DNA of 6,220 nt from Planctomycetota bacterium (GTDB lineage Bacteria; Planctomycetota; Planctomycetia; Pirellulales; Thermoguttaceae). Made by a program: the position numbers and the translations under genes. The stretch covers positions 1 through 6,220 of the forward strand of contig JAEWUR010000525.1 of the NCBI GenBank assembly GCA_023397045.1. The letters run 5' to 3'. The notes under the pieces were generated by a model. It did no database searches and was not told where the DNA came from. It was given only the letters and a program-made list of their open reading frames with translations. Positions 1 to 5,582 of this stretch are shown here, in pieces. How positions within the stretch are numbered: the stretch's first letter is position 1; each line of letters begins with the position of its first letter.

Positions 1-15
1 GAATGGGACAGACCA

Positions 16-459
16 CTAGGCCTCTTGAAGATAGGACGTGAGCGTCGTCATGAGGACCGCCGGATCGACAGGCTTCGAGACGAACCCGTTGTAGCCTGCC
101 CGTAAGAATTCCTCATGGTCGCGGGCCGTGGCGTGTATGCTCACGGCGATGATCGGCCCCTTCCAGTCATGGTCGCGAAGCCATTTCGTGGCCAGGCAGC
201 CGTTCATCTTCGGCATCTGCATGTCCATCAGAATCACGTCGTACGGCTTGCCTTCGGCCAGCGAGGCCATCGCCATATCGCACGCCTCTTGGCCGTTGTT
301 GGCGGTGTCGACGTCCAATTTCATCTGGTGGAGAATCGCACAGACGATCAACTGGATGCAATGTGCATCTTCGACGACCAGAATTCGGCCGTGAAGGTTT
401 GTTCTCGGTGAATTCGAGGGCCCTGCCGATGCTCCCGCCCGTTCCAAGGTCGCTGTCAT
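16..459 (-). CDS. Stand-alone response-regulator receiver (CheY-like) protein
   Basis: This 147-residue protein is a single receiver domain with no output domain. Such proteins accept a phosphoryl group from a histidine kinase and signal by protein-protein contact in the cytoplasm. After a low-complexity leader of about 23 residues, the fold starts with strand 1 (GRILVVED, acidic pair E30/D31). The phospho-acceptor is D79 in VILMDMQMPKMNG, the switch hydroxyl is S107 in AVSIHA (usually Thr or Ser), and the conserved lysine is K129 in SKPVD. All required residues are present, so it should be active. The sequence resembles receiver domains at the C-terminus of hybrid kinases more than DNA-binding regulators. 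The ATG at 459 has a weak AGAAGG nine bases upstream. It stands alone on its strand here, so its kinase partner is not visible. The family call is secure; the pathway is unknown. Confidence 0.9.
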   Translation of the reverse strand: MTATLERAGASAGPSNSPRTNLHGRILVVEDAHCIQLIVCAILHQMKLDVDTANNGQEACDMAMASLAEGKPYDVILMDMQMPKMNGCLATKWLRDHDWKGPIIAVSIHATARDHEEFLRAGYNGFVSKPVDPAVLMTTLTSYLQEA

Positions 460-586
460 CTGCCTGCGCCTTCTGCAATGAGACGTAATTGGTAGAAAAG
501 GAACTGCCCCCGGAAGAACGCCGATCCGAGTTGCGGCTCAATCCCTGTTGTGGGGCTCGTCGGCTTCAAAACCTCATCCTGTCAGA

Positions 587-595
587 ATTTTAGCA
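587..595 (-). promoter_or_regulatory. Possible extended -10 element for the receiver gene
   Basis: Read on the minus strand this is TGCTAAAAT: a TGn extension followed by TAAAAT, which matches the TATAAT consensus at five of six positions. No good -35 hexamer lies 16-18 bases further upstream, so the call leans only on the extended -10. It would give a 5' leader of roughly 120 bases before the ATG at 459. Confidence 0.25.
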
Positions 596-732
596 TACAA
601 GAATGGCCAATACGGTGCATTTGAAACGTGATAAACTAGAGAAGATGCGTTGTTGGTTCCGATAAGAAAAACGTGGACGTTCAGGGGCACCCTGACGGCC
701 AGATAATCCTTCCTGCCGAATTGACCCTACCC

Positions 733-752
733 CCCCTCGCTCAGGCGAGAGG
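733..752. repeat. Worn C/G-rich palindrome, likely relic of the 3784-3826 repeat family
   Basis: A five-base stem CTCGC/GCGAG around the loop TCAG is extended by two more pairs after one mismatch. It sits in a run of C on the left and ends in AGG on the right. The arrangement (C-run, CTC-rich arm, short loop, GAG-rich arm) matches the perfect palindrome after glgB. I read it as a decayed relative; the resemblance is by eye only. Confidence 0.4.
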
Positions 753-826
753 ATGATGTGTCACACCATTTTTGCTGATTGCGCAGCTTTACCCAGATTT
801 CCCATAATGCTTCGCAAAAACTCCCG

Positions 827-1432
827 ATGAATGTTGCAACGCCACATTACGTGTTGACGGCCCAGGCTAGCCGAACCGAAGGGCTCGGCCGCTGGCGGTT
901 CGTCCTGCGGCCGATCGACGGCTCGCAGGCCATTGAAGTCACCGACGTTGAACCGGACGTCTGGGGTGAGCGGCTCGACCTGTTGACGGTCATCCGCGCC
1001 CTCGAATCATTGGATCAACCGTCGAAAATCACCTTGGTGGGCTGCACCCGATACGTGCGGCACGGGATCGAGTTCGGGCTGTCCGAGTGGCGCGAGAACG
1101 ATTGGCGCTGGGAATGGTTTGGGCAGATGGTCGCCGTGCGCGATGCCGACCTCTGGCAGCGAATGGACCAGATTTTGAAAATTCACCAAGTCGAGTGCGG
1201 CCAGCGGCGATTTGACAGCCGGCATAGTTCGGTGCCGGGTCCCCACCATGATGGGGCAGTGTCCATCGAAAAGTGGGCGGATCGTCTCGTTGGCGGCAAA
1301 TGGGTAAAATATTCCGTGTCCATGTTGGCCATCTGGTGTGGACTTTGGATGGGGACGGCTACGCGGTTTTGGCATTCAAGTGTTCGAATGGTGGCAGGCC
1401 ATAGTTCCTCGTTCACCGTTCATCGTTCCTAA
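827..1432 (+). CDS. RNase H-fold protein lacking most catalytic acids
   Basis: This 201-residue protein reads as an RNase HI-like domain over about residues 6-130. Landmarks align with E. coli RNase HI: strand 1 (YVLTAQAS), helix A ([15 protein letters not shown]), strand 4 ([14 protein letters not shown]), a basic/Trp stretch ([12 protein letters not shown]) and DLWQRMD (E. coli PVKNVDLWQRLD). The active site is mostly gone. The position of D10 is A12, D70 is C73, and no equivalent of the H124/D134 end is visible; only E48 keeps an acid (D51). It is therefore unlikely to cut RNA-DNA hybrids but may still bind nucleic acid. Residues 162-182 are hydrophobic and Trp-rich (a possible membrane or interaction tail), and the last residues come from a heptamer DNA repeat. 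I chose ATG 827, where family similarity begins. A TTG at 779 would add 16 residues without similarity, and neither start has a clear ribosome binding site. glgB follows within 25 bases, suggesting co-transcription. Confidence 0.75.
   Translation: MNVATPHYVLTAQASRTEGLGRWRFVLRPIDGSQAIEVTDVEPDVWGERLDLLTVIRALESLDQPSKITLVGCTRYVRHGIEFGLSEWRENDWRWEWFGQMVAVRDADLWQRMDQILKIHQVECGQRRFDSRHSSVPGPHHDGAVSIEKWADRLVGGKWVKYSVSMLAIWCGLWMGTATRFWHSSVRMVAGHSSSFTVHRS
1404..1431 (+). repeat. Four tandem heptamers of pattern GTTCNNM
   Basis: The units are GTTCCTC, GTTCACC, GTTCATC and GTTCCTA, exactly adjacent. They encode the last residues of the RNase H-like protein and run into its stop codon (1430-1432), just before glgB. 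Similar degenerate heptamer runs occur as short tandem repeats in several bacterial genomes. No function can be inferred. Confidence 0.6.
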
Positions 1433-1445
1433 TTTTTTTCGGCAT

Positions 1446-1450
1446 GGAGG
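1446..1450 (+). promoter_or_regulatory. Shine-Dalgarno GGAGG that decides the glgB start
   Basis: GGAGG is separated by five bases (TGCTT) from an in-frame GTG at 1456. It overlaps the alternative ATG at 1444, which itself has only a T-run upstream. This makes GTG 1456 the better-supported start. The two starts differ by only four residues. Confidence 0.6.
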
Positions 1451-1455
1451 TGCTT

Positions 1456-3684
1456 GTGCGTACGGCTGCTTCTTTGGAAACGATCGGACAACTGGTTGCA
1501 GGCAGACACGAAAATCCTTTTGAGCTGCTGGGCCCGCACGAAGTCGAACATTCGGGACGCAGGGCATTGGCCGTCCGCGCCTTTTTGCCCTCGTCCGAAC
1601 AGGCTTGGGTCGTCGATCCGGCGCACGGCAATCGAACGCAGCCGATGCGGCGAATTCATCCGGCCGGCCTGTTCGAAGCAATCTGTCCATTGCCCAATGG
1701 CAACGGCAGAGGCGAAGGCGCATCCCGGTACATGCTCCGGGTGGCCGAAGAAGGCAGCAAGAAACTCACGACCATGCACGACCCCTACTCATTCCCCCAT
1801 CTGCTGACCGACTTCGACCGGCATCTGCTGGGCGAAGGCCGGCATTGGCAATGTTACAACCTGCTCGGCGCACAGTTGCGCAGGGTCGACGGCGTCGACG
1901 GCGTCAACTTCGCCGTCTGGGCGCCCAATGCCACGAGCGTCGCCGTGATCGGCGACTTCAACAACTGGGACGGTCGCCGGCATCCGATGCGCAAGCATAT
2001 TCCCAGCGGATTCTGGGAACTCTTCGTTCCCGGACTCAGCGAGGGAACCCTCTACAAATATCAGATCCGTCACAACGATTGGGTCTTCGAGAAGTCCGAT
2101 CCTTACGGCTTCGCCGCCGAGGTGCCGCCGCGCACCGCTTCGAAGGTGGCCGACATCAATCGTTACGCGTGGCACGATTCCGGCTGGATGGAACATCGGA
2201 AGACGACCAACTGGCTCGAACAACCGTTGTCGTTCTACGAAGTCCATCTTGGAAGCTGGAAACGGCCGGGCGATGAGCCGTGGCGATGGTTGAGCTATCG
2301 CGACCTCGCCCATCAGTTAGCGGAATATTGCAAAGAGACAGGCTATACCCACATCGAGTTGCTGCCGGTCAGCGAGCACCCGCTCTCGGCGAGCTGGGGG
2401 TATCAGACCGTCGGCTATTACGCGGCCACGAGCCGTTACGGCACGCCCCAGGACTTCATGTATTTCGTCGACGTGCTGCACCAGAACGGCATCGGAGTGA
2501 TTCTCGATTGGGTACCGGCGCATTTCCCCCGCGATGGACACGGACTGCGCCAGTTCGACGGCACCGCGCTCTACGAGCATGCCGACCCACGGCGCGGCGA
2601 GCACCGCGACTGGGGAACCAACATCTTCAACTACGGCCGGCACGAAGTGCGAAACTTCCTGGTCTCGAACGCCTTGTTCTGGATGGACAAGTATCACATC
2701 GATGGGATCCGCGTCGATGCCGTCGCGTCGATGCTTTACCTCGATTACAGCCGCGAAGAGGGCGACTGGATCCCCAACCAATACGGCGGGCGAGAAAACC
2801 TCGAAGCCATCTCGTTGCTGAAGGAATTGAACGAGCAGGTTCACCTGCAACATCCCGGCGTGTTGACCATCGCCGAGGAATCGACCGCCTGGGGCGGCGT
2901 CTCGAAGCCAACCTACCTCGGCGGCTTGGGATTCAGCCTGAAATGGAACATGGGCTGGATGAACGACACCCGAACCTACATGCGGCACAATCCCGTCCAT
3001 CGCCGCTATCATCACGACGAGTTGACGTTCAGCTTGATCTACGCTTTCCACGAAAACTTCGTGCTGCCGCTGTCACACGACGAGGTCGTCCACGGCAAAG
3101 GCTCGCTGTTGGATCAAATGCCCGGCGACCTGTGGCAGAAGTTCGCCAACCTCCGGCTGCTCTACAGCTATATGTGGACGCATCCCGGCAAGAAGCTGTT
3201 GTTCATGGGCGGCGATTTCGGGCAGTGGAACGAGTGGAACTTCGACACGAGCCTGCAATGGGACCTGCTGCAATGGGATTCCCATAAGGGGTTGCTCAAA
3301 TGCGTTTCCGACTTGAACCGGCTGTACCGCAGCGAAAAATCGCTCTACGAAATCGATTTCGACTACCACGGTTTCGAGTGGATCGACTGCCATAACCACG
3401 ACGACAGCACGTTGAGCTACGTCCGGCGCGCGAAAGACCCGAACGATTTCCTCGTGATCGCCTGCAACTTCACCCCGGTGCCGCGAATCGGCTATCGGCT
3501 GGGCGTGCCCGAGAATTGTTGGTACGAGGAAGTTTTCAACAGCGATTCGTCGTTCTACGCCGGCAGCAACACGGGCAATGGCCCCGGCTTGATGGCCGAA
3601 CCGATCGAAGCCCACGGTCGCCCCAACTCGATCCAGATTTCCTACCCACCGCTTGGCGTCTGCGTGTTCAAGCCGCGCCGATAA
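1456..3684 (+). CDS. glgB: 1,4-alpha-glucan (glycogen) branching enzyme, GH13
   Basis: GlgB cuts an alpha-1,4-glucan chain and rejoins the piece through an alpha-1,6 bond, creating the branches of glycogen in the cytoplasm. The protein has 742 residues (E. coli GlgB has 728) and the full four-part layout: N1 domain (about 1-130, with NPFELLGPH), CBM48-type N2 (about 133-240, with [10 protein letters not shown] and GDFNNW), the catalytic barrel (about 243-638) and an all-beta C-terminal domain. All GH13 motifs are present: region I D351 (DWVPAHFP), region II R419 and nucleophile D421 (DGIRVDAV), region III acid/base E474 (AEEST), region IV H541/D542 ([12 protein letters not shown]). Spacings of 70, 53 and 68 residues between D351, D421, E474 and D542 equal those in E. 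coli. I chose GTG 1456 because of GGAGG at 1446; ATG 1444 would add four residues. No glgA, glgC, glgP or glgX is adjacent, so it is away from any classical glg operon here. It probably shares a transcript with the upstream RNase H-like gene and ends at the terminator 20 bases after its stop. Confidence 0.97.
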   Translation: MRTAASLETIGQLVAGRHENPFELLGPHEVEHSGRRALAVRAFLPSSEQAWVVDPAHGNRTQPMRRIHPAGLFEAICPLPNGNGRGEGASRYMLRVAEEGSKKLTTMHDPYSFPHLLTDFDRHLLGEGRHWQCYNLLGAQLRRVDGVDGVNFAVWAPNATSVAVIGDFNNWDGRRHPMRKHIPSGFWELFVPGLSEGTLYKYQIRHNDWVFEKSDPYGFAAEVPPRTASKVADINRYAWHDSGWMEHRKTTNWLEQPLSFYEVHLGSWKRPGDEPWRWLSYRDLAHQLAEYCKETGYTHIELLPVSEHPLSASWGYQTVGYYAATSRYGTPQDFMYFVDVLHQNGIGVILDWVPAHFPRDGHGLRQFDGTALYEHADPRRGEHRDWGTNIFNYGRHEVRNFLVSNALFWMDKYHIDGIRVDAVASMLYLDYSREEGDWIPNQYGGRENLEAISLLKELNEQVHLQHPGVLTIAEESTAWGGVSKPTYLGGLGFSLKWNMGWMNDTRTYMRHNPVHRRYHHDELTFSLIYAFHENFVLPLSHDEVVHGKGSLLDQMPGDLWQKFANLRLLYSYMWTHPGKKLLFMGGDFGQWNEWNFDTSLQWDLLQWDSHKGLLKCVSDLNRLYRSEKSLYEIDFDYHGFEWIDCHNHDDSTLSYVRRAKDPNDFLVIACNFTPVPRIGYRLGVPENCWYEEVFNSDSSFYAGSNTGNGPGLMAEPIEAHGRPNSIQISYPPLGVCVFKPRR

Positions 3685-3704
3685 CTCGCGTCATGCCAAT
3701 CAGC

Positions 3705-3750
3705 AGGGTCCCAAAGCCGCGATCGCGTGGCTGTGGGACTCTGTTTTTTT
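3705..3750 (+). terminator. Intrinsic terminator of glgB
   Basis: The arms 3705-3721 and 3726-3742 pair over 17 positions with one A/G mismatch and two G-T wobbles, closing on a four-base ATCG loop. One base later comes a run of seven T (3744-3750). It starts 20 bases after the glgB stop codon, as expected for a rho-independent terminator of that transcript. Confidence 0.85.
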
Positions 3751-3783
3751 CTTGTCCCTGAAGAGTCCGTCCGCCTCTCGCGT

Positions 3784-3826
3784 CTCCCCCTCTCCCGCAA
3801 GCGGGAGAGGGGCAGGGGGTGAGGGC
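3784..3826. repeat. REP-like palindromic intergenic repeat
   Basis: The core 3787-3812 is a perfect palindrome: 12-base arms (CCCCTCTCCCGC and its complement) around AA. It is followed by CAGGGGGTGAGGG. In translation it gives the 'SPASGRGAGGEG' type of peptide that often appears as a spurious ORF at such repeats. Repeats of this form (C/T-rich arm, CAAG centre, AGGGGG-TGAGGG tail) are widespread between genes in many G+C-rich bacteria. As RNA it would form a very stable hairpin and may protect 3' ends, but it has no T-run and sits after the true terminator. Confidence 0.75.
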
Positions 3827-4016
3827 GGTTTGTATCTCCATAAACGGCTGTTCATATTCTCTGCAGAGCCTTCGCCACATAGCCAAAAAAGGCGAACGGA
3901 CTATGAATCGGCAACGCACCGATGGAGCGTAGCATCTCATCGGGCTGTTGGTAATATTGTTAAAATGCGCAAGGTGTCGCGGCTCTTGGCAAAACAAAAA
4001 TTGCATGGCACAGGGC
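3827..4016. other. Intergenic spacer before the tRNA gene
   Basis: No gene can be supported here. The one structure I see is a short dyad at 3919-3943, with arms CCGATG(G)AG and CTCATCGG (one bulged G) around a loop of about eight bases. It has no T-run, so it is not an intrinsic terminator. Confidence 0.4.
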
Positions 4017-4044
4017 TTGGCAGGCATCTTGGCTATGGTAGAAT
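4017..4044 (+). promoter_or_regulatory. Sigma70-type promoter of tRNA-Lys
   Basis: TTGGCA (4017-4022; five of six match TTGACA) and TAGAAT (4039-4044; five of six match TATAAT) are separated by 16 bases. Transcription would start near 4051, about ten bases before the mature tRNA 5' end. Confidence 0.75.
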
Positions 4045-4061
4045 GTGGTGAATTGAGACGC

Positions 4062-4135
4062 GCCTCCTTAGCTCAATTGGTCAGAGCATCTGACTCTTAA
4101 TCAGAGGGTTTGGGGTTCGAGTCCCCGAGGGGGCA
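4062..4135 (+). tRNA. tRNA-Lys, anticodon CTT
   Basis: The 74 bases fold into a complete cloverleaf. Acceptor GCCTCCT pairs with AGGGGGC (one T-G wobble) with discriminator A4135. The D arm is GCTC/GAGC. The anticodon arm is TCTGA/TCAGA with loop CTCTTAA, giving anticodon CTT (4096-4098) for AAG lysine codons. A five-base variable loop precedes the T arm TGGGG/CCCCG with loop TTCGAGT. CCA is not encoded (ACT follows the acceptor stem), so it must be added enzymatically. The gene has its own promoter and terminator. tRNA genes are common entry points for mobile DNA, and an accessory module begins downstream. Confidence 0.97.
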
Positions 4136-4143
4136 CTCGCTAA

Positions 4144-4176
4144 GCCGTGAATCTATTGGGGGTTCACGGCTTTTTT
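4144..4176 (+). terminator. Intrinsic terminator of tRNA-Lys
   Basis: Arms GCCGTGAA (4144-4151) and TTCACGGC (4163-4170) pair perfectly over eight bases around an 11-base loop. A run of six T follows directly (4171-4176), with further T-rich sequence after it. It lies nine bases after the tRNA. Confidence 0.92.
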
Positions 4177-4511
4177 GCTTTTCTTGTTTTTTTGGGGCAC
4201 TGCCTTGGGATAGTTTCCTGGGACAAAACCTACCCAAGATCAGCTTCTTGAGATCCTCCAAGGTGTGCCTATCTCAAGAGCTTCTTCTCGAACCGTGCAA
4301 CCTGTTTCGTGGCAAGCAGAATCCCGGTCGAAAAACAGCATCAAGAGTCTCGACTTGATGTCAATTGGTGAAATGTTTGGCAGCTCTCAGTGTAACTTCC
4401 GCACTTTCGTCTCCGCTTACGGTGTGCTAGTTAAACGGAACGGACCTCCCTAAAATAGTGGTGTAATAAACCATCGCAAAGCCCTTTGGTGAGATTTTGT
4501 GGGTATTAGCA
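4177..4511. other. Non-coding stretch between the tRNA terminator and the XRE promoter
   Basis: No reading frame here has family character. The two open plus-strand frames (4110-4358, 4265-4453) either start inside the tRNA or lack a ribosome binding site and recognisable motifs. The stretch holds a perfect nine-base inverted repeat (4246-4254 with 4271-4279, 16-base spacer), a weaker CTTGGG/CCCAAG dyad (4204-4209 with 4233-4238), and a second copy of part of the XRE operator sequence at 4458-4470. It may be the left flank of the acquired module; no duplicate of the tRNA 3' end is visible. Confidence 0.4.
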
Positions 4512-4540
4512 TTGCCTGTCCCGAGTTTCTGTGGTATTAT
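4512..4540 (+). promoter_or_regulatory. Promoter of the XRE-ImmA pair
   Basis: TTGCCT (4512-4517; four of six consensus) and TATTAT (4535-4540; five of six) are separated by exactly 17 bases, with a TGG extended -10 element directly before the -10. Transcription would begin near 4547, leaving a leader of about 28 bases with AAGGG (4561-4565) nine bases before the ATG. Confidence 0.7.
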
Positions 4541-4550
4541 AAATACAACA
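4530..4550. promoter_or_regulatory. 21-bp palindrome over the -10 box, likely XRE operator
   Basis: The arms TGTGGTATT (4530-4538) and AATACAACA (4542-4550) are reverse complements at eight of nine positions around the centre ATA. The palindrome covers the whole -10 hexamer and the presumed start site. Dimeric XRE repressors bind such dyads, so self-repression by the downstream gene product is the natural reading. The dyad is seen; the protein that binds it is inferred. Confidence 0.6.
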
Positions 4551-4574
4551 CCTCAAAGAAAAGGGTTGCCACCT

Positions 4575-4940
4575 ATGCCTCGATTTGGAGAACTGCTGAA
4601 ACGATTTCGCTTGGATGCCGGGAAGTCTCTGCGAGAGTTCTGCGGACAGAACGGCTTCGATGCGGGCAACTACAGCAAACTGGAGAGAGGCCGGTTTGCC
4701 CCTCCAGAGAACGAAGAGCGTGTCAGGCTCTATGCGGAAGCTCTCGGACTGACACCTGGCAGCGACAACTGGATGGCTCTCTTCGATGCTGCTGCCGCAG
4801 AACGGGGCCGCATTCCTGACGACATCTTGTCCGATCAGGAGGTAGTAGACAAGCTGCCCGTGCTGTTCCGAACGATACGGTCTGAACAGCAGGCAGGTAT
4901 TGATCTGGATGACCTCGTTGAAAGGATCAAGCGAAGTTGA
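4575..4940 (+). CDS. Short XRE-family HTH transcriptional regulator
   Basis: This 121-residue protein begins with a helix-turn-helix of the Cro/C1 (XRE) type over about residues 4-59. It runs FGELLKRFRL, a first helix pair (SLREFCGQNG), the recognition-helix region ending in YSKLERGRF, and the closing helix ERVRLYAEALGL. The remaining 60 residues are charged and helical, ending in VERIKRS, a likely dimerisation or partner-contact region. ATG 4575 is chosen because the domain starts there and AAGGG lies nine bases upstream; a TTG at 4497 would place 26 dissimilar residues, and the promoter itself, inside the gene. The stop overlaps the start of the peptidase gene (TTGA), implying translational coupling. 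By analogy with ImmR/ImmA of ICEBs1 it should repress a promoter, with the partner peptidase removing it on a signal. It probably acts on its own promoter through the dyad at 4530-4550. Confidence 0.9.
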   Translation: MPRFGELLKRFRLDAGKSLREFCGQNGFDAGNYSKLERGRFAPPENEERVRLYAEALGLTPGSDNWMALFDAAAAERGRIPDDILSDQEVVDKLPVLFRTIRSEQQAGIDLDDLVERIKRS

Positions 4941-5542
4941 TCGAAGTCTCGTTTCTCAGTTACGACGACTTGAAGGATCGCGCTGCAACCGTCTTGGGCC
5001 AGTCCAAGTACGGCACGCGGTTTCCGGTTGATATTGAGATGATTGTTGAGGGTGACTTCGAAATTGAGATTATCCCAATTGTTGGGCTGCAAACAGCGTA
5101 TCAAATAGACGCCTTTATCTCCAAAGACCTTCGGTCGATTTCCGTTGACGAGAGCGTGTTCGACAATCGAATCAATCGATATCGATTCAGCCTTGCCCAC
5201 GAACTTGGACACCGAGTTCTTCACAGCGGCATATTTGCGGACATGGATTTCGGGACAACCGGCCAGTGGAAAGAACTGGTCAAACAGATTCCCGAACAAC
5301 AATACCGATTTCTGGAATATCAAGCCAACACCTTCGCCAACGCACTACTGGTACCGCAGGCGGAACTGGATGTCCGGTTTCGACAAGTTGTTGCGAGAAT
5401 TCAGGAAGCAGGTCTTGATCCGAAAAAATTCCCAGATGTCTGCCTTGACTCAATCAGCACTGAACTAGGCAAGCAGTTCGAGGTAAGCCAAGCAACGATG
5501 AGTATTCGACTCGAAAAGGAACATCTGATCGAGCAGCTTTAG
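4937..5542 (+). CDS. ImmA/IrrE-family zinc metallopeptidase
   Basis: This 201-residue protein belongs to the ImmA/IrrE (COG2856, formerly DUF955) family, whose members cleave or otherwise inactivate a partner repressor. The zinc site is clear: H88-E89-L-G-H92 within LAHELGHRVLH, with third ligand E127 in EYQANTFANALLVP. The N-terminal region (about 9-75) is the usual mixed alpha/beta part (FPVDIEMIVEG, ISVDESVF). Residues about 172-201 (LGKQFEVSQATMSIRLEKE) form the family's typical C-terminal helical end. The start is TTG 4937, sharing TTGA with the regulator's stop; AAAGGA at 4921-4926 is its ribosome binding site. The next in-frame ATG (5039) would delete the first 34 residues. G+C is visibly lower than in glgB. 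XRE-COG2856 pairs are known from phages and integrative elements and have been proposed as toxin-antitoxin-like modules. Here there is no integrase or cargo, so the target is open. Confidence 0.93.
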   Translation: MIEVSFLSYDDLKDRAATVLGQSKYGTRFPVDIEMIVEGDFEIEIIPIVGLQTAYQIDAFISKDLRSISVDESVFDNRINRYRFSLAHELGHRVLHSGIFADMDFGTTGQWKELVKQIPEQQYRFLEYQANTFANALLVPQAELDVRFRQVVARIQEAGLDPKKFPDVCLDSISTELGKQFEVSQATMSIRLEKEHLIEQL

Positions 5543-5582
5543 GAAGAAAACGGCCTGGCACAAAGATGAGTAAGGGGTGTCC

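Larger units (their letters stand above)
460..826. other. Divergent intergenic region
   Basis: These 367 bases separate the minus-strand receiver gene from the plus-strand RNase H-like gene. I find no convincing coding sequence. The open frames here give arginine/serine-rich, shadow-like translations. Contents are a possible extended -10 box for the receiver gene (587-595) and a worn palindrome (733-752). On the plus strand TGATAAACT (629-637) is a weak extended -10 match without a good -35, so I do not call it as a promoter. Confidence 0.5.

Noticed and set aside
1605..3287. Long Arg-rich alternative-frame open frames inside glgB
   Set aside because: These are shadows produced by the G+C-rich codon use of glgB, whose complete domain structure accounts for the region.
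3653..4051. Open frame of 132 codons running through the REP-like repeat
   Set aside because: It overlaps the end of glgB, the terminator, the repeat and the tRNA promoter, and its translation contains the stereotyped repeat-derived peptide.
4110..4453. Two plus-strand open frames (4110-4358 and 4265-4453)
   Set aside because: The first starts within the tRNA gene; the second has no ribosome binding site, no recognisable motif and only 62 codons.
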